The translations under genes were made by a program, and so were the position numbers. The notes beneath the pieces are model-generated. The model made no database searches. It saw only the letters and a program-made list of their open reading frames with translations, and was not told the origin of the DNA. From the NCBI RefSeq assembly GCF_016919245.1, contig NZ_JAFEJA010000001.1, positions 2,046,001 to 2,110,000 on the forward strand: DNA of 64,000 nucleotides, written 5' to 3'. This document shows positions 16,213-24,421 of the stretch, one piece after another. The DNA comes from Streptomyces zhihengii. Lineage in GTDB: Bacteria > Actinomycetota > Actinomycetes > Streptomycetales > Streptomycetaceae. Within the stretch, counting starts at the first letter, position 1, and every line of letters starts with the position of its first letter.

Positions 16213-17439
16213 TTGCCTGTCCTTCTTCCCGTCCTCGCCCTCGCCGTCTTCGCGCAGGGCACCTCCGAGTTCATGCTGTCGGGCCTGGTGCCCGGCATCG
16301 CCGAGGACCTGTCCGTGTCGACGGGTTCCGCCGCGAGCCTGACCTCCGCCTACGCGATCGGCATGGTGCTCGGCGCGCCGCCGATGGCCGCGCTGAGCGC
16401 GCGGTGGCCGCGCCGCCTGGCACTGGCCCTGTTCCTGTCCGTGTTCGTCGCCGTCCATGTGGCGGGCGCCCTCACCACGAGCTTCCCGCTGCTGTTCGCC
16501 ACCCGGGTCGTGGCCGCGGTGGCCAACGCGGGATTCCTCGCCGTCGCGATGTCCGTGGCGACGGCCACGGCCGCACCGGAGCGGCAGACCCGGGCGACGG
16601 CCGTACTGCTGTCCGGCGTGACGCTGTCGATCGTCGCCGGGGTCCCCGGGGGCGCCCTGCTGGGCGCGTGGGCGGGCTGGCGCGCGGTGTTCTGGGCGGT
16701 GGCGCTGCTGTGCCTGCCCGCGCTGGCGCTCGTCCTGCGCTCCGCTCCCGCCGACGCCTGCGGCGGGCGGGACGTCCCCGTCGCCACCGAGCTGCGGGCA
16801 CTGGCGTCCCGGCCGGTGCGGGAGGCGCTGCTGCTCGCCGCCGCCGTCAACGGAGCCACCTTCGCGGTCTTCGCCTACCTGGCCGTGATCGCCACCGGGC
16901 CCGCCGGTCTGCCCGGCGGGGCGGTCCCCGCGCTGCTCGCGGCCTTCGGCGCCGGCGCGTTCGCCGGGGTCGTGACCACGGGCCGGACGGGTGACGGACG
17001 GCTCGGCCGCGGTCTGCGCCTCACCCTGTGCGCCCTGCCCGCGGGTTGGGCCGCGGTGGCCCTGGCCGGGGAACGTCCGGTGCCGCTGTTCCTCCTCGCC
17101 ACCGCCTTGGGCGGTCTGTCGTTCGGTGCCGGGTCCGCGCTGGTGGGCCGTGTCATGCGGGTGGCGTCGCCCGGGGCGCCCGCGCTGAGCGGCGCGTTCG
17201 CCACGGTGGCGCTCAACACCGGTGCGGTGGCGGGTCCGCTGCTGGCCGGCGCGGTCACCGGCGCGACGGGGGACGCCCGGGACGCCGCGTGGGTGAGCAC
17301 GGCGCTGGCCTCGGCCGCGGCGCTGCTCGTCGTCGCCGTGCGACGGCGTGACGGACGGGGGCCCGAAGGGCGGGGCGCGACGGACGGGGGCCCGACGGAC
17401 GTCAGGCCCGTGCGGCGGCCGGCGCCTGAGGACGCCTGA
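16213..17439 (+). CDS. MFS drug exporter (Cmx/CmrA chloramphenicol-efflux type)
   Basis: Proton-driven inner-membrane antiporter of the DHA1 class with 12 predicted helices, 408 residues. The N-terminus MPVLLPVLALAVFAQGTSEFMLSGLVPGIAEDL is characteristic of the Cmx/CmlR chloramphenicol exporters. Motif A is present as GMVLGAPPMAALSARWPRR. The TTG at 16213 is chosen because GGAG lies 8-9 bases upstream and the membrane segment starts immediately; the longer frame back to 16036 has no family similarity. The tail (after about residue 380) is a Gly/Asp/Arg-rich disordered stretch. Substrate is inferred from family only. Confidence 0.85.
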   Translation: MPVLLPVLALAVFAQGTSEFMLSGLVPGIAEDLSVSTGSAASLTSAYAIGMVLGAPPMAALSARWPRRLALALFLSVFVAVHVAGALTTSFPLLFATRVVAAVANAGFLAVAMSVATATAAPERQTRATAVLLSGVTLSIVAGVPGGALLGAWAGWRAVFWAVALLCLPALALVLRSAPADACGGRDVPVATELRALASRPVREALLLAAAVNGATFAVFAYLAVIATGPAGLPGGAVPALLAAFGAGAFAGVVTTGRTGDGRLGRGLRLTLCALPAGWAAVALAGERPVPLFLLATALGGLSFGAGSALVGRVMRVASPGAPALSGAFATVALNTGAVAGPLLAGAVTGATGDARDAAWVSTALASAAALLVVAVRRRDGRGPEGRGATDGGPTDVRPVRRPAPEDA

Positions 17440-17479
17440 GGGTGCCCGGGCATGCCTGAAGGTGCCTGAGCAGGCCTGA

Positions 17480-17517
17480 CACGCCGTCCCCCTCCCCGGC
17501 GGGAGGGGGGCGGCGTG
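17480..17517. terminator. Bidirectional terminator after the MFS gene
   Basis: 17-bp stem with one G-T wobble (17480-17496 with 17501-17517) and a 4-nt loop between convergent genes. Confidence 0.75.
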
Positions 17518-17520
17518 CCG

Positions 17521-18000
17521 TCAGCGGGTGGGGAAGGCGTCGAGGGCTTCCGCCCAGGCGTCGGCCGCCGCGCGCAGGTCGTCGGTGGCGACCTGGACGT
17601 GCACCCAGTACTGGTAGATGTCCGGCCGGTCGGCGCCCGTGCGCCAGGGCGGCAGCGCCTCCAGGGACAGGTGCACGCGCACCAGGGCCGTGTCGCCGTC
17701 CCGTTCGGCGAGGCTGAACGCCAGGACGGGCTCGGTGAACCAGGTGTCGGGTGACATCCAGCCGTCGTCGGGCCCCGTGACCGCCACCGTGCCGTCGGCC
17801 GCACCGCGCAGCCAGGCGGTGACCTGGTGCGCCTCGTCGACCAGCAGGGCGGCGTCGGTGAACGACCAACTGCCCTCGGCGGTCGTCACGGTGGCGCCGA
17901 TGACGAGCCAGTTGTCGTCGTAGCGGTTGCCGACGACACCCGGGAACTCGTAGCGCACGGGTGTCAGCTCGACGCGGCTCTCTCCGTCGTCCAGGATCAC
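17521..18000 (-). CDS. Hypothetical protein, WapI-like immunity family
   Basis: A 159-residue soluble acidic protein without signal peptide. The sequence pattern (PVRYEFPG...YDDNWLVIGATVTTAEGSWSFTDAALLVDEAHQVTAWL...PVLAFSLAER) resembles the WapI/DUF6228 family, named as immunity proteins against WapA-type toxins. No toxin gene lies nearby, so an immunity role is unproven here. It is divergent from the next gene across a hexanucleotide repeat tract, which must hold its promoter. Confidence 0.7.
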   Translation of the reverse strand: MILDDGESRVELTPVRYEFPGVVGNRYDDNWLVIGATVTTAEGSWSFTDAALLVDEAHQVTAWLRGAADGTVAVTGPDDGWMSPDTWFTEPVLAFSLAERDGDTALVRVHLSLEALPPWRTGADRPDIYQYWVHVQVATDDLRAAADAWAEALDAFPTR

Positions 18001-18016
18001 CGACCGAGGATGTCAC

Positions 18017-18126
18017 GTGTCGGTGTCGGTGCCGGTGTCAGTCTCGGTGCCGGTGTCGGTGTCAGTCTCGGTGCCGGTGCCGGTGTCGGTGCCGGTCTCG
18101 GTGTCGGTGTCGGTGTCGGTGTCGGT
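18017..18126. repeat. Degenerate hexanucleotide (GTCGGT) repeat tract
   Basis: About 18 tandem six-base units (GTGTCG, GTGCCG, GTCTCG and GTGTCA variants) fill the short divergent intergenic region between the WapI-like gene and the hypothetical gene at 18148. On one strand the tract would encode Val-Gly or Asp-Thr repeats, but this looks incidental. Slippage here would change promoter spacing. Confidence 0.85.
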
Positions 18127-18147
18127 GGCATGTGTCAGAGTCGGCGC

Positions 18148-19065
18148 ATGCTCGACATCAATGTGCGGACAGAGGACGGCAAGCAGCACGTCCGGGTGTC
18201 CGCGGAGGAACTGGCCGCCCTGGTGCGGAGGATCGGCGGCTGGGACGACCACTTCCTGGTCGTCCAGCGGATACCCGACCTGCCCGACGTCTTCGCCCAG
18301 GTGTGGCACAAGGACGGCGAGGAGTGGACGGTCGAGTACCGCGACGGCGCCGCCGACCGGCACTTCCAGGCCCTGACCGACTCCCCGGAGGAGGTGATCG
18401 CCGCCCTCACCGGCTGGTCCCACGGGGAGGACGGCTGGCGGGGCGAGCTGGACTGGTCACTGCTGGACATGGGCCCCGCCGCCGAGGTGCCGCCGCTCGA
18501 CCTGACCGACGAGGAGCGCGGGCTGCTGGAGAGCCACGTGCGCGAAGTGCTGGCCGCCGGCTACGCGTCCCGCGCCCAACTGGCCGAGACCGCCGAGGAG
18601 TACCTGGTCACCCAGGACCGGCGGCCGCTGACCCGCGGGCAGGCCGAGGCGCTGGCGGACCGCCTGTGGATGGAGCGCGTCGCGGAGCAGGCCGCGTGGC
18701 GGGGCGAGACCGATCCCGAGCGCCTCACCCGCGCGTTCAGCGCGCTGGAGGCGGCCGGGATCACCGCCCGCGAGCACTTCACCTGCTGCCGCACCTGCGG
18801 CGACGCCGAGATCGGCGAGGAGACCGTCCCCGGCACGCGGGGGTTCGTCTACTTCCACACCCAGTCCACCGAGTCCGCCGCTGCGGGCCACGGACTGACG
18901 CTGCTGTACGGCGCCTTCGACGACACGGAGGGCGCCGCGGCCGCCGTCGGCCGCGAGGTGGTGGCCGCGCTCGACGCGTCCGGCCTGCGTACCGACTGGG
19001 ACGGGGACCCCCGCCGGGTCATCACCGTCACCCCGCTGGAGTGGCGCCGCCGCCTGGTGGGGTGA
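18148..19065 (+). CDS. Hypothetical protein (DUF6891-like)
   Basis: Cytoplasmic protein of 305 residues with no recognised catalytic motif. N-terminal third: LDINVRTEDGKQHVRVSAEELAALVRRIG. The middle is helical, and the C-terminal third has a HFTCCRTCGDAEI cysteine cluster (CC-x2-C) and a GFVYFHTQSTESAAAG segment typical of the actinobacterial DUF6891 group. The ATG at 18148 was chosen because the repeat tract lies just upstream; an ATG at 18130 is an alternative. Its 3' end overlaps the convergent ATP-binding protein gene by 38 bases. Confidence 0.75.
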   Translation: MLDINVRTEDGKQHVRVSAEELAALVRRIGGWDDHFLVVQRIPDLPDVFAQVWHKDGEEWTVEYRDGAADRHFQALTDSPEEVIAALTGWSHGEDGWRGELDWSLLDMGPAAEVPPLDLTDEERGLLESHVREVLAAGYASRAQLAETAEEYLVTQDRRPLTRGQAEALADRLWMERVAEQAAWRGETDPERLTRAFSALEAAGITAREHFTCCRTCGDAEIGEETVPGTRGFVYFHTQSTESAAAGHGLTLLYGAFDDTEGAAAAVGREVVAALDASGLRTDWDGDPRRVITVTPLEWRRRLVG

Positions 19066-19537
19066 CGCCCGAGGGCCCCGGCGGGCGGGCGGTGAGGTCG
19101 AGCTCCGCGCGGACCGTCTTGCCGACGGGGTGGCGGTCGACGACCTCCCAGCGGTCGGCCAGCGCGTCCACGAGCAGCAGTCCGCGCCCCGACTCCGCCA
19201 GGGCGTCGGGCACGGGCGGCCGCGTGGAGGGCCGCAGCTCTCCCCGGGCGTCGGACACCTCGATCCGCAGGACCGCGCCGGGGGTGCGGGACAGCACCAG
19301 CTCGAAGTCCCGCCCGGGGACGCGGCCGTGGGTGACGGCGTTGGCGGCCAGCTCGCCGACGATCAGCGCCGCGGTCCGCGACAGCCCGCTCCGGTGGCCG
19401 AGGCCCCAGCGCTCGAACTGGACCTCCGCGAGCCGGCGGGCGAGCCGGGCGCCGCGCGGGGTCGAGCTGAAGCGCTGACTGAACACACGTACGGTGACGG
19501 CTTCGCCGCCGGTGGCGAGGGGGGAGTTGTTGCTCAT
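19028..19537 (-). CDS. ATP-binding protein, anti-sigma-factor-like HATPase
   Basis: Single-domain GHKL ATPase of 169 residues, the RsbW/SpoIIAB-like class abundant in Streptomyces. The N-box is ALIVGELAANAVTHGR and the G-box region DALAESGRGLLLVDALADRW. It has no histidine phosphoacceptor domain. Such proteins often pair with XRE/DUF5753 and DUF397 genes in development or antibiotic control; here those two genes lie immediately divergent. The 3' end overlaps the preceding convergent gene. Confidence 0.88.
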   Translation of the reverse strand: MSNNSPLATGGEAVTVRVFSQRFSSTPRGARLARRLAEVQFERWGLGHRSGLSRTAALIVGELAANAVTHGRVPGRDFELVLSRTPGAVLRIEVSDARGELRPSTRPPVPDALAESGRGLLLVDALADRWEVVDRHPVGKTVRAELDLTARPPGPSGVTPPGGGATPAG

Positions 19538-19583
19538 GGGACCCCATCCGACCGGCCCTCCGGGCTCCTTGCCAGCTCACCGA

Positions 19584-19608
19584 CCCGTACGCTGCGTCAG
19601 CGTACGGG
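19584..19608. promoter_or_regulatory. 25-bp inverted repeat in the divergent HATPase/XRE promoter region
   Basis: Perfect 11-bp arms CCCGTACGCTG (19584-19594) and CAGCGTACGGG (19598-19608) with a 3-nt centre. It lies between the divergent HATPase and XRE genes, a natural operator position for the XRE regulator. An RNA hairpin is the alternative reading. Confidence 0.55.
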
Positions 19609-19686
19609 CGCGCAGAGTGGACGGTACGCGTAACCCGCTGTGACCATGGGCCCGTTGCGTGACGCGATCGGGCGGAGGTGGCCGGG

Positions 19687-20526
19687 ATGTCGAACGAGGG
19701 CACGGGCGGCGGCGGGGGCGAACCGGAGGGCTCCGACAGCCTGAAGGCCTTCGGCGAGGTCGTCAAGGCGTTCCGGAGACGAGCCGGGATGACGCAGGAG
19801 CAGTTCGCCCCGGCCGTGCGGTACTCGGTGCCGACCGTCGCCTCGATCGAGCAGGGGCGGCGGTTCCCGCCGGCGGACTTCGTGAACCGCGCGGAGGAGG
19901 TCCTGGACGCTTTCGGCGCCCTGCGGGGCCCCGCCCGGCACCTGTCCCGCCGCCCCGGGCTGGCCAGTTGGTTCCGCCAGTGGGCGCGCCTGGAGGCGGA
20001 GGCGGTGTCGCTGGACACGTACGAGTGCAGGCTGATCCCCGGGCTGCTCCAGACGGAGGGGTACGCCCGGACGCTGTTCGTGAACCAGTTGCCGCCGCTG
20101 GGCGACGACCAGATCGAGGCGCAGATGGCGGCGCGGCTGGAGCGTCAGCGGCTGCTCACCGAGCGGCCGAACACGGCGTACAGCTTCATCCTGGAGGAGC
20201 ACCTGTTCCTGCGGCGCACCGGCGGCGCGCGCGTCACGGCGGAGCTGATCGACCATGTCCTGCGCATCGCGGACCTCCGGAACGTCGAGATCCAGATCAT
20301 GCCGCTGGTACAGGAGGCGCACGCCGGGCTGGCCGGCCCGATGCAGTTGCTGGAGACGCCGGACAACCGCTGGCTGGCCTACTGCGAGGGGCAGGAGAGC
20401 GGCCAGATGGTCACGGACCCCAAGGTCGTCAGCATGCTCAAGATGCGGTATGCCAGGATGCGTTCGCAGGCCCTCACCCCCGAGGACTCCCGGGGCCTGC
20501 TGAGGCGGATGCGAGGAGCGGCATGA
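19687..20526 (+). CDS. XRE-family regulator with DUF5753 domain
   Basis: DNA-binding protein of 279 residues. An N-terminal helix-turn-helix (about 15-70: FGEVVKAFRRRAGMTQEQFAPAVRYSVPTVASIEQGRRFPP) is followed by DUF5753 (EAVSLDTYECRLIPGLLQTEGYARTLF...MRLL). This architecture defines the WhiJ-like regulators of Streptomyces. GGAGG lies 8 bases before the ATG at 19687, favouring it over the GTG nine bases earlier. The stop overlaps the DUF397 gene start (ATGA), so the two are coupled. Together with the divergent HATPase this is the classic three-gene developmental module. Confidence 0.9.
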   Translation: MSNEGTGGGGGEPEGSDSLKAFGEVVKAFRRRAGMTQEQFAPAVRYSVPTVASIEQGRRFPPADFVNRAEEVLDAFGALRGPARHLSRRPGLASWFRQWARLEAEAVSLDTYECRLIPGLLQTEGYARTLFVNQLPPLGDDQIEAQMAARLERQRLLTERPNTAYSFILEEHLFLRRTGGARVTAELIDHVLRIADLRNVEIQIMPLVQEAHAGLAGPMQLLETPDNRWLAYCEGQESGQMVTDPKVVSMLKMRYARMRSQALTPEDSRGLLRRMRGAA

Positions 20527-20783
20527 CGACCACCACCGATCTGGCCTGGTTCAAGAGCAGCTACAGCGGCGGCTCGGGCGACTCCTGCGTCGAGGTCGCC
20601 CTGAGCTGGCACAAGAGCAGCTACAGCAGTGGCTCCGGCGACTCCTGCGTGGAGGTCGCCACGACCCCGCGCGCCGTGCACGTGCGGGACTCCAAGGTCG
20701 TCGAGGGTCCCCGGCTGGACCTCTCCCCCGGCTCGTGGGCCGCGTTCCTCGGCTTCGCAGCCGGGGGCGGGCCCGCTTCCTGA
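20523..20783 (+). CDS. DUF397 protein with duplicated KSSYS motif
   Basis: Small protein of 86 residues. It contains two direct copies of W(F/H)KSSYS-GSGDSCVEVA (about residues 9-26 and 29-46) followed by the usual VRDSK and GSWAAFLGF segments. Most DUF397 proteins carry one KSSYS unit; here it is duplicated. DUF397 proteins partner with the XRE/DUF5753 regulators and may antagonise them. The start overlaps the upstream stop by four bases. Confidence 0.88.
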   Translation: MTTTTDLAWFKSSYSGGSGDSCVEVALSWHKSSYSSGSGDSCVEVATTPRAVHVRDSKVVEGPRLDLSPGSWAAFLGFAAGGGPAS

Positions 20784-20824
20784 AAAGTTCACCGGGTGAT
20801 GTGGCGGACTCCCCTGCTGCTAAC

Positions 20825-20842
20825 TTCTACATGTCTGTAGAA
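20825..20842. promoter_or_regulatory. Inverted repeat TTCTACA-N4-TGTAGAA upstream of terB
   Basis: Perfect 7-bp arms with a 4-nt centre, 56 bases before the TerB start and in a locally AT-richer patch. The TACA/TGTA half-sites recall BlaI/CopY-class operators, although those usually have a 2-nt centre. A BlaI-family gene lies 2 kb away. Confidence 0.45.
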
Positions 20843-20897
20843 TTCAACGTGCCGGGCCGCACCCTCCTGTGGCCCGGCACCTGCCGAGGGAGCGCTC

Positions 20898-21353
20898 ATG
20901 GCCCTGTGGGACCGCCTCAAGGAGTCCGCGTCGACGATGCAGACCCAGCTCGTGGCGAAGAGGAACGACCTCAAGAGCGGCGCCTTCCGCGACGCGTCGA
21001 TGGCGATGTGCGCGCTGGTCGCGGCCGCCGACGGGACGGTGGACCCGTCGGAGCGGCAGCGCGTCGCGCAGCTCATCGGCACCAACGAGGTGCTCCAGAA
21101 CTTCCCCGCCGACGACCTGCGCCGCCGGTTCGAGGAGAACCTGGACAAGCTGACGACCGACTTCGCGTTCGGCAAGGTCAGCGTGCTGCAGGAGGTCGCC
21201 AAGGCGAAGAAGAAGCCCGCCGAGGCGCGTGCCGTGATCCAGATCGGCATCGTCATCGGCGGCGCGGACGGGGACTTCGACAAGGACGAGCAGGCCGTCG
21301 TGCGCGAGGCGTGCTTCACGCTCGGCCTCGCGCCCCACGAGTTCGACCTGTAG
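20898..21353 (+). CDS. TerB family protein
   Basis: Cytoplasmic all-helical protein of 151 residues, normal length for TerB. It has the repeated acidic metal-binding pattern AAADGTVDPSERQRVAQLI and GGADGDFDKDEQAVVREAC. TerB members are linked to tellurite and other stress responses and are thought to interact with TerC-type membrane proteins. A TerC homologue is 2 kb downstream but separated by unrelated genes. GAGGGAG precedes the ATG. Confidence 0.88.
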   Translation: MALWDRLKESASTMQTQLVAKRNDLKSGAFRDASMAMCALVAAADGTVDPSERQRVAQLIGTNEVLQNFPADDLRRRFEENLDKLTTDFAFGKVSVLQEVAKAKKKPAEARAVIQIGIVIGGADGDFDKDEQAVVREACFTLGLAPHEFDL

Positions 21354-21373
21354 GGCGGCGCGGGCCTCTGCGC

Positions 21374-21676
21374 TCACCCCCGGGCCCGCTTCGCGCGCAG
21401 ATACGCGCGGACGAGCGAGACTCCCCCCGGGATCACGAGCAGCAGACCGCACAGCAGGGTGACGGCCGCTTCCCCGAAGAGGACGACGAGCAGCAGTCCG
21501 CAGACGGTGTACAGGATGCCGAGCGGCGCGATCGCGACCTCCTGCGGGGCGGCGCGCCCGTCCGCCGGGCGCGGAGCAGCCGCCCGCCAGGAGTCGCCGG
21601 GCACGCCGGAGCGTCTGTCGCCGTCGGCGCCGGCCTCGCCGGCCAGGGCTGTGGTGGGTGTCCCCCCGGTTCTCAT
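21374..21676 (-). CDS. Small hypothetical membrane protein
   Basis: A 100-residue protein. The first 45 residues are hydrophilic and disordered, then two predicted membrane helices follow (about IAPLGILYTVCGLLLVVLF and AAVTLLCGLLLVIPGGVSLV) and a basic tail RAKRARG. The start is uncertain because the ribosome binding site is weak. No family recognised. Confidence 0.55.
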   Translation of the reverse strand: MRTGGTPTTALAGEAGADGDRRSGVPGDSWRAAAPRPADGRAAPQEVAIAPLGILYTVCGLLLVVLFGEAAVTLLCGLLLVIPGGVSLVRAYLRAKRARG

Positions 21677-21753
21677 GACATGGCGGCTACCCCCGGACTC
21701 GCGGCTGATTCCCGTGTCCGCCCGGTCGGTTCCGGACCCGCGGCCCCACCACG

Positions 21754-22689
21754 TCACATCGGTGTCGCGGCCTTGAGGACGAAGAACAGCGTGACGGCCG
21801 AGTTGGCCGAGGACAGCGCGGAGGCCGTGGTGCCCACCGCGGCGCCCCAGGCGGCCAGGCCCGCGGTCGTGGAGACCGGCGGCCAGAGCCGGGCGGACGG
21901 CGCCGGTTCCAGCAGGGCCGCCACCCGGCGCGGCACCGGGCCCGCGGCGAAGCCCGCGAGCGCCGGGCCGGGGGTGCCGGCGGAGAACAGGGCCGCCTTG
22001 CCGACCGCCCGCGCCACGACGCGGCGGCTGCCGACGGCGGCCGCGGCCTCCTCGTCGGCCCAGCGTTCCGCGGTGTAGGTCACGGCGGTGCGCAGCGGCC
22101 GCAGGAACGGGTTGGCCCGGGCGGCCAGTTGCACGGCCAGCAGCAGCCGGTGGTGACGTCCGGCCAGGTGGGCGCGTTCGTGGGCGAACAGGGCCCGGCG
22201 TTCGGCGGGTTCCAGGGCGGACAGCATGCCCCTGGTGACCACGACCCGCCCGGTCCGGCGGCCGGTGCCGGGCAGGGCGTAGGCGTAGGGAGTGCTGTCG
22301 GGCAGCACCGCGACACCCCGGCCCTTCAGCGACCGCAGCGCGTGCGTGGTCCGGCGGCGCACCCGGCGGTGGCGCAGCGCAGCCCGGCCGCAGGAGAGGA
22401 GCACCGCGAGCAGCGCCGGGATCGCGGCGGGGCCGGCGAGTTCGTCGTACGGGAGCGCCGCCCGCACCTCCGGGTCCGACCAGGCGTCCGGGAGCGGGTT
22501 GCCGGGCAGTTGGGCCGTGCCCACCACCATGAGGAGGGCGAGGCACAGGGTGCTGCACACGGCGAGGACCGCGGCGACCACCGTCAGCAGGCGGGTGGCC
22601 GCGCGGGGATGGAGGTGCTGTTCCGCGAGGCGGGCGATCGGCCAGGCGGTCAGGGGCAGGACCAGCGGCAGGAAGACGAAGACCCCCAT
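21754..22689 (-). CDS. M56-family membrane metallopeptidase (BlaR1-like protease)
   Basis: Integral membrane zinc protease of 311 residues. It has hydrophobic N-terminal helices, a cytoplasmic loop, and the zinc motif HERAH (within ALFAHERAHLAGRHHRLL) with a downstream ERWADEEA glutamate. It lacks the C-terminal penicillin sensor domain of true BlaR1. Its gene follows the BlaI-family regulator by 4 bases on the same strand, the usual BlaI/M56 pair. It presumably inactivates that repressor in response to an envelope signal. The final helix is at the C-terminus (SALSSANSAVTLFFVLKA). Confidence 0.88.
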   Translation of the reverse strand: MGVFVFLPLVLPLTAWPIARLAEQHLHPRAATRLLTVVAAVLAVCSTLCLALLMVVGTAQLPGNPLPDAWSDPEVRAALPYDELAGPAAIPALLAVLLSCGRAALRHRRVRRRTTHALRSLKGRGVAVLPDSTPYAYALPGTGRRTGRVVVTRGMLSALEPAERRALFAHERAHLAGRHHRLLLAVQLAARANPFLRPLRTAVTYTAERWADEEAAAAVGSRRVVARAVGKAALFSAGTPGPALAGFAAGPVPRRVAALLEPAPSARLWPPVSTTAGLAAWGAAVGTTASALSSANSAVTLFFVLKAATPM

Positions 22690-22693
22690 GCGG

Positions 22694-23146
22694 TCAGCGC
22701 TCCTCTTCGCCCTCGTCGGCGGGCAGCGGGGCGCCGGCCGTCCGGGGCTCGGGCTCGTCGCCGGTCCGGGTCAGCAGGCCGCGCAGCAGTTCCTCGTCCC
22801 CGGGCGCGAGGCCGGTGACGAAGCTGGCGAGCACGGCCTCGCGGTCGGCCTCCGCGTCGAGCACCCTGCGCATCCGCAGGGCGGCGAGGCCCGCCTCGTC
22901 GGCGGTCGCCGTCCAGGCGAAGGACCGGCCCTCGCGCTCTCGGGTGACCGCTCCCTTGGCCTGGAGGCGGGTCAGGATGGTGATCACTGTGGTGTAGGCG
23001 AGGGTGCCGCCGAGCCGGTCCTGCACCCAGGCCGTGTTGACCGGGCCCGGAGCCTGCCGCAGGACGGCGAGCACCTGGCCCTCCAGCTCGCCCTGCCGGC
23101 GGCGCCGGGGTCCCGCGGCCGTGCCGTCCTCGTCGCGGTCCGCCAT
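22694..23146 (-). CDS. BlaI/MecI-family transcriptional repressor
   Basis: Winged-helix repressor of 150 residues, with GELEGQVLAVLRQAPGPVNTAWVQDRLGGTLAYTTVITILTRLQAKGAVTREREGRSFAW covering the DNA-binding domain and a helical dimerisation tail. GGGAGGG lies upstream of the chosen ATG; an in-frame extension to 23263 is possible but poor in family similarity. Operon partner of the M56 protease. No beta-lactamase gene is seen in the window, so its targets lie elsewhere or are unrelated to beta-lactams. Confidence 0.9.
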   Translation of the reverse strand: MADRDEDGTAAGPRRRRQGELEGQVLAVLRQAPGPVNTAWVQDRLGGTLAYTTVITILTRLQAKGAVTREREGRSFAWTATADEAGLAALRMRRVLDAEADREAVLASFVTGLAPGDEELLRGLLTRTGDEPEPRTAGAPLPADEGEEER

Positions 23147-23343
23147 CGCTCGTCCCTCCCGCCGGTGTCCGCCCGGCGCGGAGGGCGCCGGAGCCCGCCC
23201 ATCGTACTGACGCGCCGGGGGGCCGATCGGGCGCGGGCGCGGGGCCCTGTGAAAATCGGCCACCAGGCCACCTTCCTTGCCGTTTCTTTACCCTTTCTTG
23301 GCCTTCCGCGTACTGTGGGGCACTCCCCAGGAAGGGATCAGCG

Positions 23344-24357
23344 TTGAACGTCTCAACGACCATGTGGGTGCTCACCGTTGTGGGTCTGTGCGTGCTCGTC
23401 GCCGCCGACTTCTTCATCGGCGGACGCAAGCCGCACGACGTCTCGATCAAGGAGGCGGGGATCTGGAGCGCCGTCTGGATCGCCCTCGCCACCCTCTTCG
23501 GTGCGGGCCTGCTGATCTGGGGCGACGCACAGGCCTCGGGCGAGTTCTTCGCCGGCTACGTCACCGAGAAGTCGCTCAGCGTCGACAACCTCTTCGTCTT
23601 CGTGCTGATCATGGCGAAGTTCGCGGTCCCGTCGATCTACCAGCAGCGCGTACTGATGATCGGCGTGCTCATCGCGCTGGTCCTGCGCGCCGTGTTCATC
23701 GCCCTGGGCGCCGCCGCGATCAACTCGTTCGCCTGGGTCTTCTTCCTCTTCGGCGCGTTCCTCATCTGGACCGCCTGGAAGCTGATCCAGGAGGCCCGCG
23801 CCGGTGAGCAGGACGAGGAATGGGAGGAGGGCCGCCTGATGAAGGCCGTCGAACGGCGCCTGCCCTCCACCGATCAGTGGCACGGCACGAAGATGTTCGT
23901 CCGCGAGAACGGCAAGCGGCTGGCCACGCCGATGCTGATCGTCATGCTGGCGATCGGCGTCACGGACCTGCTCTTCGCGGTCGACTCGATCCCGGCGATC
24001 TTCGGCCTGACCCAGGACCCGTACATCGTCTTCACCGCCAACGCCTTCGCGCTGATGGGGCTGCGGCAGCTCTACTTCCTCATCGCCGGTCTGCTGAAGA
24101 AGCTGGTGCACCTGTCGTACGGCCTGTCCGTCATCCTCGCCTTCATCGGCGTCAAGCTCGTGCTGCACGGCCTCCACGAGACGACGAGCCTGGACGTCCC
24201 GGAGGTCTCCCTCCCGGTCTCGCTCGGCGTCATCTTCGGCGTGCTGGTCGTCACGACGGTCACCAGCCTCGTCGCGTCGAAGCGGACGGAGAGGGCGGAG
24301 GCGGAAGCGAAGGCGGAGGCGGAGGGGGCATCAATGCGCTCGCGCACGCCGGAGTGA
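23344..24357 (+). CDS. TerC-family integral membrane protein
   Basis: Polytopic membrane protein of 337 residues, typical of TerC/Alx proteins that export manganese or protect membrane-inserted enzymes. The conserved acidic membrane motifs are visible: SLSVDNLFVFVLIMAKFAVP and GVTDLLFAVDSIPAIFGLTQDPYIVFTANAFALMGLRQLYF. The TTG start at 23344 fits the AGGAAGGG ribosome binding site; an ATG six codons in is the alternative. The C-terminal tail is a short Lys/Glu/Ala-rich repeat. No obvious metal riboswitch was recognised in the 197-base upstream gap. Confidence 0.92.
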   Translation: MNVSTTMWVLTVVGLCVLVAADFFIGGRKPHDVSIKEAGIWSAVWIALATLFGAGLLIWGDAQASGEFFAGYVTEKSLSVDNLFVFVLIMAKFAVPSIYQQRVLMIGVLIALVLRAVFIALGAAAINSFAWVFFLFGAFLIWTAWKLIQEARAGEQDEEWEEGRLMKAVERRLPSTDQWHGTKMFVRENGKRLATPMLIVMLAIGVTDLLFAVDSIPAIFGLTQDPYIVFTANAFALMGLRQLYFLIAGLLKKLVHLSYGLSVILAFIGVKLVLHGLHETTSLDVPEVSLPVSLGVIFGVLVVTTVTSLVASKRTERAEAEAKAEAEGASMRSRTPE

Positions 24358-24421
24358 TCCACTACCTTCCGTCCCTGTCGTCACGGAGTCACGGAGCCAC
24401 GAGAGGGCGGGAGCCTGCCGC

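Noticed and set aside
21374..22558. A 394-codon minus-strand frame covering the small membrane protein and antisense to nothing else
   Set aside because: Most of it overlaps the M56 protease gene in another frame. Only the last 100 codons have membrane-protein character and were kept.
20898..24357. A functional tellurite resistance operon
   Set aside because: TerB and TerC are separated by unrelated genes on the opposite strand, and the other ter genes (TerA, TerD, TerZ) are absent.
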